Shown: in pieces, positions 18,895-28,009 of the stretch | How positions within the stretch are numbered: position 1 is the first letter of the stretch | Layout of the letters: the number at the start of each line of letters is the position of its first letter | From: CAVRUD01 sp963724285 | Lineage (GTDB): Bacteria; Chloroflexota; Chloroflexia; Thermomicrobiales; UBA6265 | Assembly (NCBI GenBank): GCA_963724285.1 | Contig: CAVRUD010000009.1 | Span: forward strand, 124,001 to 188,000 | DNA: 64,000 nt | Reading direction: 5' to 3' | Notes under the pieces: model-generated | Databases searched by the model: none | Seen by the model: the letters and a program-made list of their open reading frames with translations, nothing else | Told to the model about the DNA's origin: nothing | Program-made: the position numbers and the translations under genes

Positions 18895-20118
18895 CTACTG
18901 ACCGGCCGGAACGGCGTGCTCCCCAGCCCGAACGCGGCGACCCTCAAGCCGTCGGTCAAGCACAAACAACCCGGCGGCGGCCCCCATCCCCACGGCGGCA
19001 AAGATCAACCAAGGCAACAGCTCGGCATCCAGGCGTTCGCCGAGCTGGTAGAGCGAACCGCCCGTGAAGTTGCCGACGCTGCCGCCGACGGCCAGAGAGA
19101 TCGACGCCACGCCGAAGTAGGAGCCAAGGGCGGCCGGATTCGCCAGATTGGCGGTGACGGTCTGCTGGGTAGGTGACGCGAGCAACTGCCCGGCGGAAAA
19201 GATGGCGACGGCGAAGAGCAGGGCCGGCACCTGCGAGACAAAACCGACCGACGCGAGACCCGTTGCCATGATCGCCATGCCGATCACCAGGGTGATCATC
19301 GGCCGCAACCGCCTATCGAACAAGCGCATCGCCGGGTATTGCAGCGCGACAGCCATCCCCGCGTTCAGGCCGAAGACCCAACTCACCGCGTCGCTCGTCC
19401 CCGCGATCTCCGTGGCGATCAGCGGGAGGGAAATCGAAAGCTGCGAGGACATGAACCAATAGCCCATCAACAGCAGATTGACGCCGACGAAGGGCCGGTC
19501 GCGCAGCGCAAGGGCAACCCCGGCCAGCGGCGGGGACCCGGCCGTCGCCACCTTGACCGCCGGCAGGAAGATCAGTGTGATCGCGAAGGTGAGCACGTAG
19601 CAGAGCGCCGAGGCGAACGCGACGGTCTCGAAACCAACGTCAAGGAGCAGCGCCCCGATGAACGGCCCGATCGTCAGGCCCGCCCCACCGACGATGCCGT
19701 TGAGCGCGTAGTAGTGCGCCCGGTTCGACTCGGTCGTCAGTGCCGCAATGGCGGCAGACTTCGGCGCCTCGAACAACGCCCCCCCGATCGCCGCCAGGAT
19801 CGCGGTAAACAGGAGGAACCCGAACGAATCGGCGCTTGCCATGGCGGCGAATCCGGCGCTGCGGACGAGCATGCCGACGCAGATCAGCCATTTTGCCCCG
19901 ATGCGATCGGCAACGACTCCGGAGACGACAGTGAGTCCTTGCTGGGTCAACTGGCGCACACCGAGAATCAGCCCGATCGCTCCAGCGGTCCATCCCAGGT
20001 TATCGACGAAATGGACCGAAAGAAGCGGGATCACCATGAAGAAGCCGGCCCACATGAGGAAGGCGTCGGCCAGAAGGACGACCAAACCTCTGCGTCTATC
20101 TCTGGCGGTTATGACCAT
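18895..20118 (-). CDS. MFS multidrug exporter, MdtH-like (DHA1)
   Basis: A 407-residue, 12-helix transporter. The start MWAGFFMVIPLLSVHFVDNLGW, then GVRQLTQQGLTVVSGVVADRIGAKW (helix 2-3 loop) and ALFEAPKSAAIAALT match the MdtH-type branch of DHA1 drug/H+ antiporters. It converges on the M50 gene with 13 bases between the stops. Its promoter must lie in the gene-poor region after 20118. The substrate is unknown. Confidence 0.8.
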   Translation of the reverse strand: MVITARDRRRGLVVLLADAFLMWAGFFMVIPLLSVHFVDNLGWTAGAIGLILGVRQLTQQGLTVVSGVVADRIGAKWLICVGMLVRSAGFAAMASADSFGFLLFTAILAAIGGALFEAPKSAAIAALTTESNRAHYYALNGIVGGAGLTIGPFIGALLLDVGFETVAFASALCYVLTFAITLIFLPAVKVATAGSPPLAGVALALRDRPFVGVNLLLMGYWFMSSQLSISLPLIATEIAGTSDAVSWVFGLNAGMAVALQYPAMRLFDRRLRPMITLVIGMAIMATGLASVGFVSQVPALLFAVAIFSAGQLLASPTQQTVTANLANPAALGSYFGVASISLAVGGSVGNFTGGSLYQLGERLDAELLPWLIFAAVGMGAAAGLFVLDRRLEGRRVRAGEHAVPAGQ

Positions 20119-21400
20119 TAGGTGCGACCAGACCCCCTATAACGACATCCCGCCGTGGTCGGAAACGCAATCCGGTCCGAAGCTGCCCGGCTGGCAGTTG
20201 GAAGGATCTCCCCTCGATGCCACCATCTAGGCGGTTCTTGTCGCACATGACGGACCAGGCCGACATTACACCTCTCGCGCCAACCTTCGAGCAGCTGGCC
20301 TACCGCTAACTGCGGCACCAAGTGGCGCCCAAACTCTCCCCCTTGACGATCCGCAACACTCGCCAAGGGTTCAACTGCTTCCAAGCAAGCGGTCCGATCG
20401 TTACATGCTTGCCGCAACCGGAGAAGGCTACCAGTTTCTCCGGATCCGCACCCCATCTTGTTGCACAAGGAAATGGACGAAGGTCTCGACCGGTAGGTCC
20501 GCTTGGCACGTTTCAGTTATCGCGAAAGGCAGCGTCGAGGCGTGGAGCGAGCCGTACGTCGTCAGCTAAGTGTCTGCCAGCGAGCGCAACGAGATCCGCG
20601 CGAGCGTGCTTCGCCTGCTGTGCCAATCTGGCGTCGTTCGGACGACTACTGGACCAGCCATCGTCGAGACTGTTGCGTTTGTCGCTCCGCTTCCGGCGAG
20701 AGCGGGAACCAGTCCCGGCGTGGCAACAGCGACCGTGCCCGTCCAGGCGTGGAACAATATCGGCGCGCTATCGCCAATGGCCAGAATACCAGGATGTCCG
20801 TGGCCCACCTGACGCTCAGGGGATCCCAGAGGATCGTGAAGATGCAGTTCCCCACACCAAGGGTATTGCGAGCGCAAGGCGATGCTCGTTCGACCAGGTA
20901 CCGGCCCGTTCGAGCCCAGGCCACCTGGCCTTGGCGGAACGCTAGGCGGAATCAATGGATTTCCACGCTGCCTTTTGCTCCCGACTCACCCAGCCGCCTG
21001 GGAGAGTGGCAGACGCCACCGCCGCGATGGGGAGGCCGCAAGGCTAGCAGCCGGCTCAAGTCGCGGAGAAGCGGCCGATCGATACTAAGAAGGCCGTCGC
21101 GGCGACTCGACGACGTTGCGAGAGGGAGGGATTGACGGTCCGCTATCGGTCGACCAGTGCCGCTTGGATCGTCGGTTCGGTCCCCAGCGGGGCAACGGTG
21201 CGCACGAAGCAGTCGGTGTCATCGATCTGGTTGCGCGCCAAGATTGCGACCATCACAGCACCATGGAGCAAGCCTCGCCACCGAGTGGTTGACGCATAGC
21301 AGCAGCATCGGTGGCGGTCGGCGCGACCGGTGTGGAGCCGCGTGCGGGCGGGATCTGGGCCGACGAGTCACCGACCCCGCCACTTCCCGCCACGACACGA
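20119..21400. other. 1.3-kb stretch without a convincing gene
   Basis: All frames here are short, rich in Arg/Ser/Pro and without ribosome sites. Short peptides such as the forward frame at 20248-20310 (ending FEQLAYR) hint at gene remnants, but none can be assigned. No tRNA or rRNA was recognised. Base composition is a little lower in GC than the neighbouring genes. It separates two blocks of different character and may be an old insertion scar. Confidence 0.4.
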
Positions 21401-21429
21401 TTGACACACGTGCGTCAATATGATACATC
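21401..21429 (+). promoter_or_regulatory. Promoter with TetR-type palindromic operator
   Basis: TTGACA (21401-21406) is followed after 17 bases by TACATC (21424-21429). Overlapping the -35 is a 16-bp near-palindrome, TGACACACGTGCGTCA (21402-21417, one mismatched pair), a good size and shape for a TetR dimer. Transcription would start at about 21436-21437, exactly at an ATG, suggesting a leaderless message and autoregulation of the TetR gene and the oxidoreductase behind it. Confidence 0.5.
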
Positions 21430-22100
21430 GTGTGCCATGACAACAACAACACGGTCGCTCAACCATCGCTCCGTGCGCGCCAGGCCCATCTGGTTCGGAC
21501 GGCGATCCTCGAAGCGCTGCTGGTCCATCTGCGCGGCGAGGACCCCGAGGAGGTCTCCCTCGACGCGGTGGCGCGCGATGCCGGCGTGTCGCGGCGCACG
21601 GTCTACCGCTACTTCCCCACGCGCGAGGCATTGCTGGCCGCCGCCGAGGCGCTGCTAGTCGAGCGCTTGGGCCTGCCCATCGCCATCGACGGCCCGGAGG
21701 GCATCAGCCCCAGTTTTTGTGAGGCGACGCGGCGGCTCGAACGTCAGCCGGACCTGGCCCGGGCGTTGCGCCACACGACCACCGGACCCGATCTTCGCCC
21801 GCCATTGCGCGCGCGTCGGATCGCGGCCATCAAGGCCGCGCTGGCGCCGCTCACCGTTCGGCTCGATCCGGCACAGGCGCGGCAAGCGGTGGCCGTGATT
21901 GCCTATCTCTGCAGTGCCAACGCCTGGGTGACGATGGGCGACGAGAGCGGCCTGTCCGGATCCGACATCCGCGCCGCGGTGACCTGGGCGATCGAGTCCC
22001 TGCTCGCGGACCTTCGACAGCGCGGCGTCCCCGCGGCGGATCGCACGGGGGGCGCGGCGGGCGGCGGGGAAGGGGGGAACCGTGTTCGATGCCATCGTGA
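21430..22100 (+). CDS. TetR/AcrR family transcriptional regulator; frame disturbed at both ends
   Basis: The N-terminal DNA-binding domain is clear: RTAILEALLVHLRGEDPEEV, then LDAVARDAGVSRRTVYRYFP and TREALLAAAEALL. A helical ligand-binding half follows. The open frame starts at GTG 21430, but ATG 21437 lies in another frame and would fit the leaderless promoter if one base is extra near 21480. At the 3' end this frame reads on to 22986 through the next gene; a one-base change in the G runs at 22046-22077 would give a stop at 22098-22100, overlapping the oxidoreductase start by 19 bases. It likely represses itself and that gene. Confidence 0.75.
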
Positions 22101-23194
22101 TCGGGGCTCGCTGCGCGGGCTCCCCCACGGCCATGCTGCTCGCGCGGCGCGGCTATCGGGTGCTCCTCGTCGACCGCGGCACCTTCCCCAGCGACATCTT
22201 CCGCTCCCATTTCATCCAGCATCCCGGCGTCGCGGCGCTGCACCGCTGGGTCCTGCCCCGGGTCATCGCCTCGGGATGCCCGGCGATCCGCCGTCGCCTC
22301 TCCGATTTCGGCGACTTCCCGCTCATCGTCCCCGCGGTCGTCGCCGACGGGGTCGACGCCAACTACGCTCCCCGCCGGTTCGTGCTGGATGCGCTCCTTG
22401 CAGAAGCGGCGGTCGCGGCCGGGGCCGAGCCGCGGGAGGCCTTCACCGTACACGACCTCGTGTGGACCGAGGGGCGCGTCGTCGGCATCCGCGGCCGCGC
22501 CGGGGGCGGCGCCATGGTCGAGGAGCGCGCCCGCCTCGTGATCGGGGCCGACGGTCTGCACTCCGTCGTCGCCCGCCAGGCCCGGGCCCGGACCTACCAC
22601 ACCCGCCCCGCCCTCAGCTTTGCCTACTACAGCTACTTCAGCGGCGTGCCATTGGCCGGGATCGAGGTCTACCTCCGTCCGGGCGATTGCCTGTCGATCA
22701 ACTTCCCCACCAATGGCGGACTGTCGTGCTTGGCCCTGCAGGCTCCCATCCGCGGCTTTGCGGCGTTCAAGGCGGATATCGAAGGGAACTTCTTCCGCGC
22801 CCTCGACCGCATCCCCCGGTTGGCCGAGCGCGCGCGCGCCGGGACGCGCGAGGAGCGCTGGTATGGCACGGCGGACCTGGCCAACTTCTTGCGCACGCCG
22901 TTCGGCTCCGGGTGGGCCCTCGTCGGCGACGCCGGCTACCACAAGGATCCGATCACCGCCCAAGGCATCACGGATGCCTTCCGTGACGCCGCCCTCCTGG
23001 TCGATGCCGTCGATACCGGCTGGTCGGGACGGGTTCCGTTGGAGCGGGCGCTCGCCGGGTACGAGGAGACGCGCAATGCGGCGGCCCTGTCCGCCTACCG
23101 GGAGGCGTGCGCATTGGCCGCGTTTGGGCCGGTGCCGCCGGGGCTCCTGGCCGAGCGCGCCGCGCAGCGCTGCCGCACTTCGGACTCGCCCTGA
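22082..23194 (+). CDS. FAD-dependent oxidoreductase (PHBH-like monooxygenase/reductase fold)
   Basis: A 370-residue flavoprotein. The FAD-binding motif is at the very start: DAIVIGARCAGSPTAMLLAR followed by GYRVLLVDRG. A second FAD motif, GDAGYHKDPITAQGITDAF, is the GD motif of the p-hydroxybenzoate hydroxylase/geranylgeranyl reductase group. In between lies LVIGADGLHSVVARQA, the DG motif. GTG 22082 follows GGGGAAGGGGGG. It overlaps the end of the TetR gene, so that regulator probably controls it. The substrate is unknown; hydrophobic or aromatic compounds are usual for the family. Confidence 0.8.
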   Translation: MFDAIVIGARCAGSPTAMLLARRGYRVLLVDRGTFPSDIFRSHFIQHPGVAALHRWVLPRVIASGCPAIRRRLSDFGDFPLIVPAVVADGVDANYAPRRFVLDALLAEAAVAAGAEPREAFTVHDLVWTEGRVVGIRGRAGGGAMVEERARLVIGADGLHSVVARQARARTYHTRPALSFAYYSYFSGVPLAGIEVYLRPGDCLSINFPTNGGLSCLALQAPIRGFAAFKADIEGNFFRALDRIPRLAERARAGTREERWYGTADLANFLRTPFGSGWALVGDAGYHKDPITAQGITDAFRDAALLVDAVDTGWSGRVPLERALAGYEETRNAAALSAYREACALAAFGPVPPGLLAERAAQRCRTSDSP

Positions 23195-23502
23195 AGCGCC
23201 TCGTCCGACGCGCCACGCCGCGGATGGCGTTCCGTCCGCAAACCTATTCATCGAGCATTAGAGCGCTCGTCGGAACAGTTGACCGCGTGTCCCCGGCCGC
23301 CCGGGGCTCACGACCCAAGGTTGGCCCAGGGTTGGCCCGGGCTAAGAGTCACAGCCTCTCCGAGGCTAGCGGCGACGGCGGCCACGGTGTTCGGTGAGCG
23401 CATTAGCCCAATTGCAACGTTGGTTCAGGGTTCAGGGTTCGTGACCCTTGGAACGGCCAGCTAGATGTTCACGTCGACGGCTGAGCGTTTGTCGCGGTCG
23501 AC
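23195..23502. other. Intergenic region with short tandem repeats; no gene seen
   Basis: The region holds two GGTTGGCCC units at 23323-23344 and a GGTTCA-type tandem (GGTTCAGGGTTCAGGG) at 23424-23440. It lies between the convergent oxidoreductase and channel genes and could contain a terminator, but no perfect long stem was found. Confidence 0.4.
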
Positions 23503-24366
23503 TCAGCGATGGTCATGATTGAGCCTCCGAGCCCGTGACGTCGTCGAAACGGCAGCCTTATGGCGACCGGTGCCGGCACCGGTGGACCTGGAGGAACTCG
23601 TCGTCTCCTCCCGCAACTCGGAGATCAGACGCCGCATCTCGTCGAGCTCGAGCCGGAGGTCTGAGGCGGTGTCCGTAGCTCTGTTTTGCCGGGCTCGTCT
23701 TGGGGTCAGGAAAAGGTTGGCCATAAAGCCCGTCAGGACGCCGAACAACCCGACACCGATCGTCAGCACCACAACCCCGATGTTCCGCCCGAGATCGGTC
23801 ACGGGATAGCGGTCGCCGTAGCCGACCGTCGTGATCGTCACGTACGACCACCAAAGTGCATCCGAAGCCGTGTGAATGTTGGCGCCTTCGGACTCGTCTT
23901 CGACGCGCAGGATGGCCATGCTTCCGTACTGAAGTACGACGATGGTCAGAAAGACGGCCGCTAGCAAGGAACTGCCGGCCCGATCGGCGGCGGCCGATCG
24001 GCCGAGGCGGTGCAGACCAGAGTGGTGAGCGGCGCGACCAACCCGGACGACGCGAAATGTGCGGGCGAGACGCAACCCGGGCACTGGGAGGCTTCCGAGC
24101 AAATCCAGCCAGCCGCGCTCGTCGATGAAGTAGCCGCGCTTCGAAGGGGACCGGCGAAGGCGCCACAGGAAATCACCCAGGAAGACGAGACAGAGGACAG
24201 CGTCGACCCTAAGGACGACGTTGACGATGTCTTGTCTCGCCAGGAGCACCACAAGGACGATGTTGAATATGGAGAAGATCGAGAGCAAGAGCACGAAGAC
24301 ATCGAATCCGGTCGGGACTGGTCTTCGATCGTTCAGGAGCGGCGACTTCTCGGAGTTTGCCACCAT
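23503..24366 (-). CDS. Voltage-gated-type potassium channel
   Basis: A 287-residue membrane protein. The selectivity filter TTVGYGD is at residues 179-185, preceded by the pore helix DALWWSYVTI. A helix with repeated Arg (LRLARTFRVVRVGRAAHH, about 98-115) resembles a short S4 sensor, and earlier helices are VFVLLLSIFSIFNIVLVVLL and AVLCLVFLGDFLW. The C-terminal 60 residues form a predicted coiled coil (LRLELDEMRRLISELREE), probably for tetramer assembly. It follows the debranching enzyme gene by 47 bases on the same strand and may share its transcript. Confidence 0.85.
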   Translation of the reverse strand: MVANSEKSPLLNDRRPVPTGFDVFVLLLSIFSIFNIVLVVLLARQDIVNVVLRVDAVLCLVFLGDFLWRLRRSPSKRGYFIDERGWLDLLGSLPVPGLRLARTFRVVRVGRAAHHSGLHRLGRSAAADRAGSSLLAAVFLTIVVLQYGSMAILRVEDESEGANIHTASDALWWSYVTITTVGYGDRYPVTDLGRNIGVVVLTIGVGLFGVLTGFMANLFLTPRRARQNRATDTASDLRLELDEMRRLISELREETTSSSRSTGAGTGRHKAAVSTTSRARRLNHDHR

Positions 24367-24413
24367 CCGGCATCCCTCGGTTGTGCGCGTTGTGCCGGAC
24401 CGGCTCGAACGAA

Positions 24414-26408
24414 TTAGCTTGACGCCACGTCTGACATCGCCGGGTCAAGCAGCCGCCAGACCCGCAGCACCTCGGCGACGCCCCAGGCCTGAGCCACGCA
24501 CCCCTTCGGGCGGTGCGGCGCGTCGCCCTCGAAGATCTCCGAGACCGAACCGAGCCCGGCGTCCCGCAGGTGGTCCCCTATCGGCCGGAGGACCGCCAGG
24601 GCGGCGGCGCGGTCGCCGGTCAGGCGGAGGACTGCCTCGGCGTAGGCGCCCAGCAGCCAGCTCCAGGCCGGTCCCTGGTGGTAGGACCCGTCGCGGAGGA
24701 CCTGATCGCCGCCGTAGGTGCCGCGGTAGGCGGGATCATCGGGGGCGAGCGAGCGCAGGCCGTAGCCGGCCAAAAGGGAGCGCCCCACGGCGCCCAGGGC
24801 GGCGCTCGCGTCCGCCCCCTCCAGCAGCGGGTACGGGAGCGAGATGGCGAAGACCTGGTTCGGCCGCGGCGTCCAATCGTCCCCGTCCGGACCGTCGACC
24901 ACGTCAGCCAGGTGGTCGATCCCTGGAGCCCGGAATCGGGCGCGGAAGGACGCCCGAGCGCGGTCCGCCAGGGCGACGTACCGGGCCGCCGTCTCACCAT
25001 CCCCGCTGGCGGCCGCGAAGTCAGACACAATGCGGAGGGCGTTGTACCAGAGGGCGTTGATCTCGACTGGCTTGCCGATTCGCGGCGTGACGACCCAATC
25101 GCCGACTTTCGCGTCCATCCAGGTCAGTTGGACACCCGGCTCGCCGGCCCGCAGCAAGCCGTCGACCGGGTCGACGCCGATCCCGTAGCGCGTTCCGGCG
25201 AGGTGGCGATCGACGACCTCGCGCAGGGCCGGCAGCAGTTCGGCGACGAGCGCGTCGTCGCCGGTTGCCCGGTGGTAGGCGCCAATTGCCAGCACGTACC
25301 AGAGGGTGGCATCAGCAGTGTTGTAGCCGGGGATCAGGCCGGCGCGGTCCGGGAAGTTGTTGGGCAGCAGGCCGTCGGAGAGGTAGCGGGCAAATGTCCG
25401 CAGGATCGATGCGGCCTCCTCGGCCCGACCGGTGGCGAGGGCCAGGCCGGGCAGGCTGATCATCGTGTCGCGGCCCCAATCGTTGAACCAGTGGTAGCCG
25501 GCGATGACCGACCGGCCGTTGGGGTCGTCGGGCAGGGGCCGAGCGACGAGGAACTGATCGGCAGCCAGCACCAGTTGCTGGACGATTGGGTCCGCAGCCT
25601 CGACGCCGGCCCGCGTGAGCAGCTCGCGCTGGCGTGCCTGGGCCGTGGCGAGGGACGAGGCGGCGTCGGGATCAGGCCCGGCCTCGGTCGAGCAGACCAG
25701 CGAAACCGCCTGGCCGGGTTGAAGCCGGACGACGAAGGAGCCCGGGGCGAAGAGGTCGCCGCAGTCGGCGAGTCCACGCTCCGCCTCCGCGCGGTGCTGG
25801 AAGTTCCACCACCAGGCGCCGCCGGGGCGGAACGCGGCCCGATCCGAGCGCAGCCGAACCGGCGTCGCCCCGTCGTAGGCTCGGATGGTCGCTCCCGCGG
25901 ATTCCGGTTCGACGCCGATGCTCCAACCCTGCCCTGAGGCCAGCGCGTGGAAGCTACGGTAGGTAACGAGCGGCGTGACTTCCAGGTCAAGCGGGACGCT
26001 GCCGCGGAGCAGGCGATAGGCGACGAACGTTGTGTTCTGACCGTAGGTCATCCAGACCCGGCGCTCAACGAGGGCGTCGCCAACGGCGAAAATCCAGACC
26101 GGCAGCGTGCCCTCTAGTCGAAACGACTCCAGGTAGCGGTAGCCGTCGGGCGTGACCGAGCCGTCGCCGAACTCGTGGGTGGAGAGCGGATAGCGGATCC
26201 CGTCATAGGTCGCCCACTCGACCAGACCGGCGACGAGAACGGTGCGCGCGACCGGCGGCTCCAGCGCGGCGACGAGCAGGCCGTGGTAGGAGCGGGTGAG
26301 GACGCCCGGCACCGTCGCCGAGGCGTAACCGCCAAGGCCGTTGGTGACCAGCCACTCCCGCCGCAACCCGGCCTCAAGGTCGCCGCAGACCTCCCGCCCG
26401 AAGGCCAC
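24414..26408 (-). CDS. Glycogen debranching enzyme (amylo-alpha-1,6-glucosidase, GDE_N/GDE_C)
   Basis: A 664-residue protein. The N-terminal GDE domain begins EWLVTNGLGGYASATVPGVL followed by TRSYHGLLVAAL, a hallmark of the archaeal/bacterial debranching enzyme group. The C-terminal (alpha/alpha)6 GDE_C domain includes AGYHWFNDWGRDTMISLPGL, NNFPDRAGLIPGYNTADATL and SYHQGPAWSWLLGAYAEAV. It removes alpha-1,6-linked glucose from glycogen limit dextrins. With GH15 at 33-35 kb it suggests storage polysaccharide or trehalose turnover. The start at 26408 has no clear ribosome site, and several in-frame codons upstream remain possible. Confidence 0.85.
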   Translation of the reverse strand: MAFGREVCGDLEAGLRREWLVTNGLGGYASATVPGVLTRSYHGLLVAALEPPVARTVLVAGLVEWATYDGIRYPLSTHEFGDGSVTPDGYRYLESFRLEGTLPVWIFAVGDALVERRVWMTYGQNTTFVAYRLLRGSVPLDLEVTPLVTYRSFHALASGQGWSIGVEPESAGATIRAYDGATPVRLRSDRAAFRPGGAWWWNFQHRAEAERGLADCGDLFAPGSFVVRLQPGQAVSLVCSTEAGPDPDAASSLATAQARQRELLTRAGVEAADPIVQQLVLAADQFLVARPLPDDPNGRSVIAGYHWFNDWGRDTMISLPGLALATGRAEEAASILRTFARYLSDGLLPNNFPDRAGLIPGYNTADATLWYVLAIGAYHRATGDDALVAELLPALREVVDRHLAGTRYGIGVDPVDGLLRAGEPGVQLTWMDAKVGDWVVTPRIGKPVEINALWYNALRIVSDFAAASGDGETAARYVALADRARASFRARFRAPGIDHLADVVDGPDGDDWTPRPNQVFAISLPYPLLEGADASAALGAVGRSLLAGYGLRSLAPDDPAYRGTYGGDQVLRDGSYHQGPAWSWLLGAYAEAVLRLTGDRAAALAVLRPIGDHLRDAGLGSVSEIFEGDAPHRPKGCVAQAWGVAEVLRVWRLLDPAMSDVASS

Positions 26409-26623
26409 GTGCGGCCGAATCGAGAACTGACGACTCCGCCGAAGGGGGCAGGATGGGAGATGCGTATGCGTCCGCGATCGTTTCGCTCATCGGGGTCTCC
26501 TGGTGCGTTGCGGCGGCATCCCCCGCCGCATGGGTTTCGCATGGACCGACTCTCTCATTGAAAGCGCGGCGGAACGACCGCCGGCGCCACGGAGCGGGCC
26601 GCGGCGCGATCATGAACCGACGG

Positions 26624-27118
26624 TCAGTCAGCCTGCCACGCCGAGCTTGCCAGGGAACGGCTCAGTGCCGCGGCCAAATCCGGGACGTGGTCCAAGAGGT
26701 TGGCGACGTTGGCGGTCCATCCAGTCTGGTGACTGGCGCCGACGCCGGCGCCGTTATCGCCGCGGAAGTACTCCTGGAATAGGACGTAGTCCCGCCAGTG
26801 CGGGTCGGTCTGCATCACTTCGGTCCCACCGAAGACCGGGCGGCGGCCGTCCGGTCCGCGAAGGAATATCGAGACCAAGCGACGTGACAGGTCGTCGGCG
26901 ATCTGCTCGATCGACAGACGGTGGCCCGACCCGGTGGGATACTCAACGAGGAAACCGTTTTGGGCCCATGAGCTGTGAACTCTCGTCGGCCCGCGTCGCG
27001 GGCGCTCGACGACGGCGACTTCGTCGATCCAGGCCAGCTGCCGGTCCTGAACCTCGTTGAGTACCTGCCTGGCGGTCTTGGGACCGGGAAAGACAAAGAC
27101 CCCGAGCTCGACGGACAT
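26624..27118 (-). CDS. Chimeric ORF: DUF1269 N-terminus fused to C-terminus of a GH63-like glycosidase
   Basis: A continuous 165-residue frame made of two unrelated parts. Residues 1-53 (MSVELGVFVFPGPKTARQVL, then LAWIDEVAVVERPRRGPTR) match the start of DUF1269 proteins. From about residue 54 (base 26960 downward) it becomes FLVEYPTGSGHRLSIEQI, SRRLVSIFLRGPDGRRPVFG and DPHWRDYVLFQEYFRGDNGA followed by GASHQTGW, the C-terminus of the GH63/mannosylglycerate-hydrolase-like family. The glycosidase part lacks its catalytic acid and base. It is best explained by a deletion joining two genes, or by an assembly misjoin. The DUF1269 promoter motif is still present upstream (27358-27391). Confidence 0.65.
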   Translation of the reverse strand: MSVELGVFVFPGPKTARQVLNEVQDRQLAWIDEVAVVERPRRGPTRVHSSWAQNGFLVEYPTGSGHRLSIEQIADDLSRRLVSIFLRGPDGRRPVFGGTEVMQTDPHWRDYVLFQEYFRGDNGAGVGASHQTGWTANVANLLDHVPDLAAALSRSLASSAWQAD

Positions 27119-28009
27119 CTGCCTTCGCTCCCTCAACCCGAACTTTGCGAAGACGGAGCTACCATCGTCGGGATATGCCGGAGCCGCGAACGAGCCTAGC
27201 CGTTCGGCCGTCGCGCCCGGCGACCGACAGGCCCGACGACTCCGCCACCTTCAATCGCACGGGGATGTGAAAACACACCGATCGCACGTCCAGCGGTCAG
27301 CGCTGACCGATCGTGACGCGATTGCCGTTAGCAGTGCCCGCACTCTAGTTCGCGTGAAGTTGTACCCGCATCCGTCCAAAGTCGCAATCGGTTCGGGGGC
27401 GTGTCGGCCCTAGCTGCGCACACCCAGCCAGACCGCCGTCTCGCACCGGCGGATCCTCCGTTCGGCCGATGCCACTACGACCTGGCGTCCGCTATCCTCG
27501 CTCGTGAGCACCGCTGGTTGGCTACGCTGCGGACGGCGGGTCCAGAGCGTGACGATCCGACCGAACAGTTCTGTTCGCGTCGATGACGGCCGGCCAGAGC
27601 ATCGACTGTGCGGAGCTGCCCTGACGGCGTCAATACGGCGATGGAACGAGGGCCACGAATTGGGCGCATTTTGCGATGGGCGCTAGGGATCACCCTCACG
27701 CACGCGGCGCTCCTCTGCCCTCTCGCCTGGCTGCAGCCCGGGTTCACCCTGGACGGGCCGCGGACGCCGCCATTCGTGCGCTTCCCGGTGGACCTGGCCG
27801 CCCCCGACGACCCGATCGTCGGGGGGGCCGGGCTCCACCCCGTCCTCAAGGGCTGGCGCAATACCGCCAACGTCGGTTCCGCCAATCCCCGATGTGAGAC
27901 CGCCTCCGTTGCGTAGAATCGGGAGACCGCGCTCATGCACGTGGACAGGACAGGAGTTCTGATAGAGATTGAGAGTCCGCGCGTAACCAATCAAGGAGGT
28001 TCGGAACCG
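27119..28009. other. Gene-poor region with regulatory motif and a possible holin fragment
   Basis: This stretch holds regulatory site 1 (27358-27391). A forward frame from ATG 27641 begins GRILRWALGITLTHAALLCP followed by LAWLQPGFTLDG, resembling the first helix of 4-TM phage-holin-like proteins, then loses resemblance, so it is at most a fragment. The ribosome site of the next gene (AAGGAGG, 27993-27999) closes the region. Confidence 0.4.
27358..27391 (-). promoter_or_regulatory. Island motif, site 1 (upstream of DUF1269/glycosidase chimera)
   Basis: On the reverse strand: a core with GCGACTTTGGACGGATG, then 3 bases after the conserved A/C, then TACAACT. It matches the two-block pattern shared by nine sites, with identical spacing. 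A possible -10 (TAGAGT) lies 17 bases after the start of the second block. Start codon distance is about 240 bases. Confidence 0.65.

Noticed and set aside
23321..23446. Short tandem repeats as a CRISPR array
   Set aside because: Repeat units are 6-12 bases without unique spacers, and no cas genes are present.
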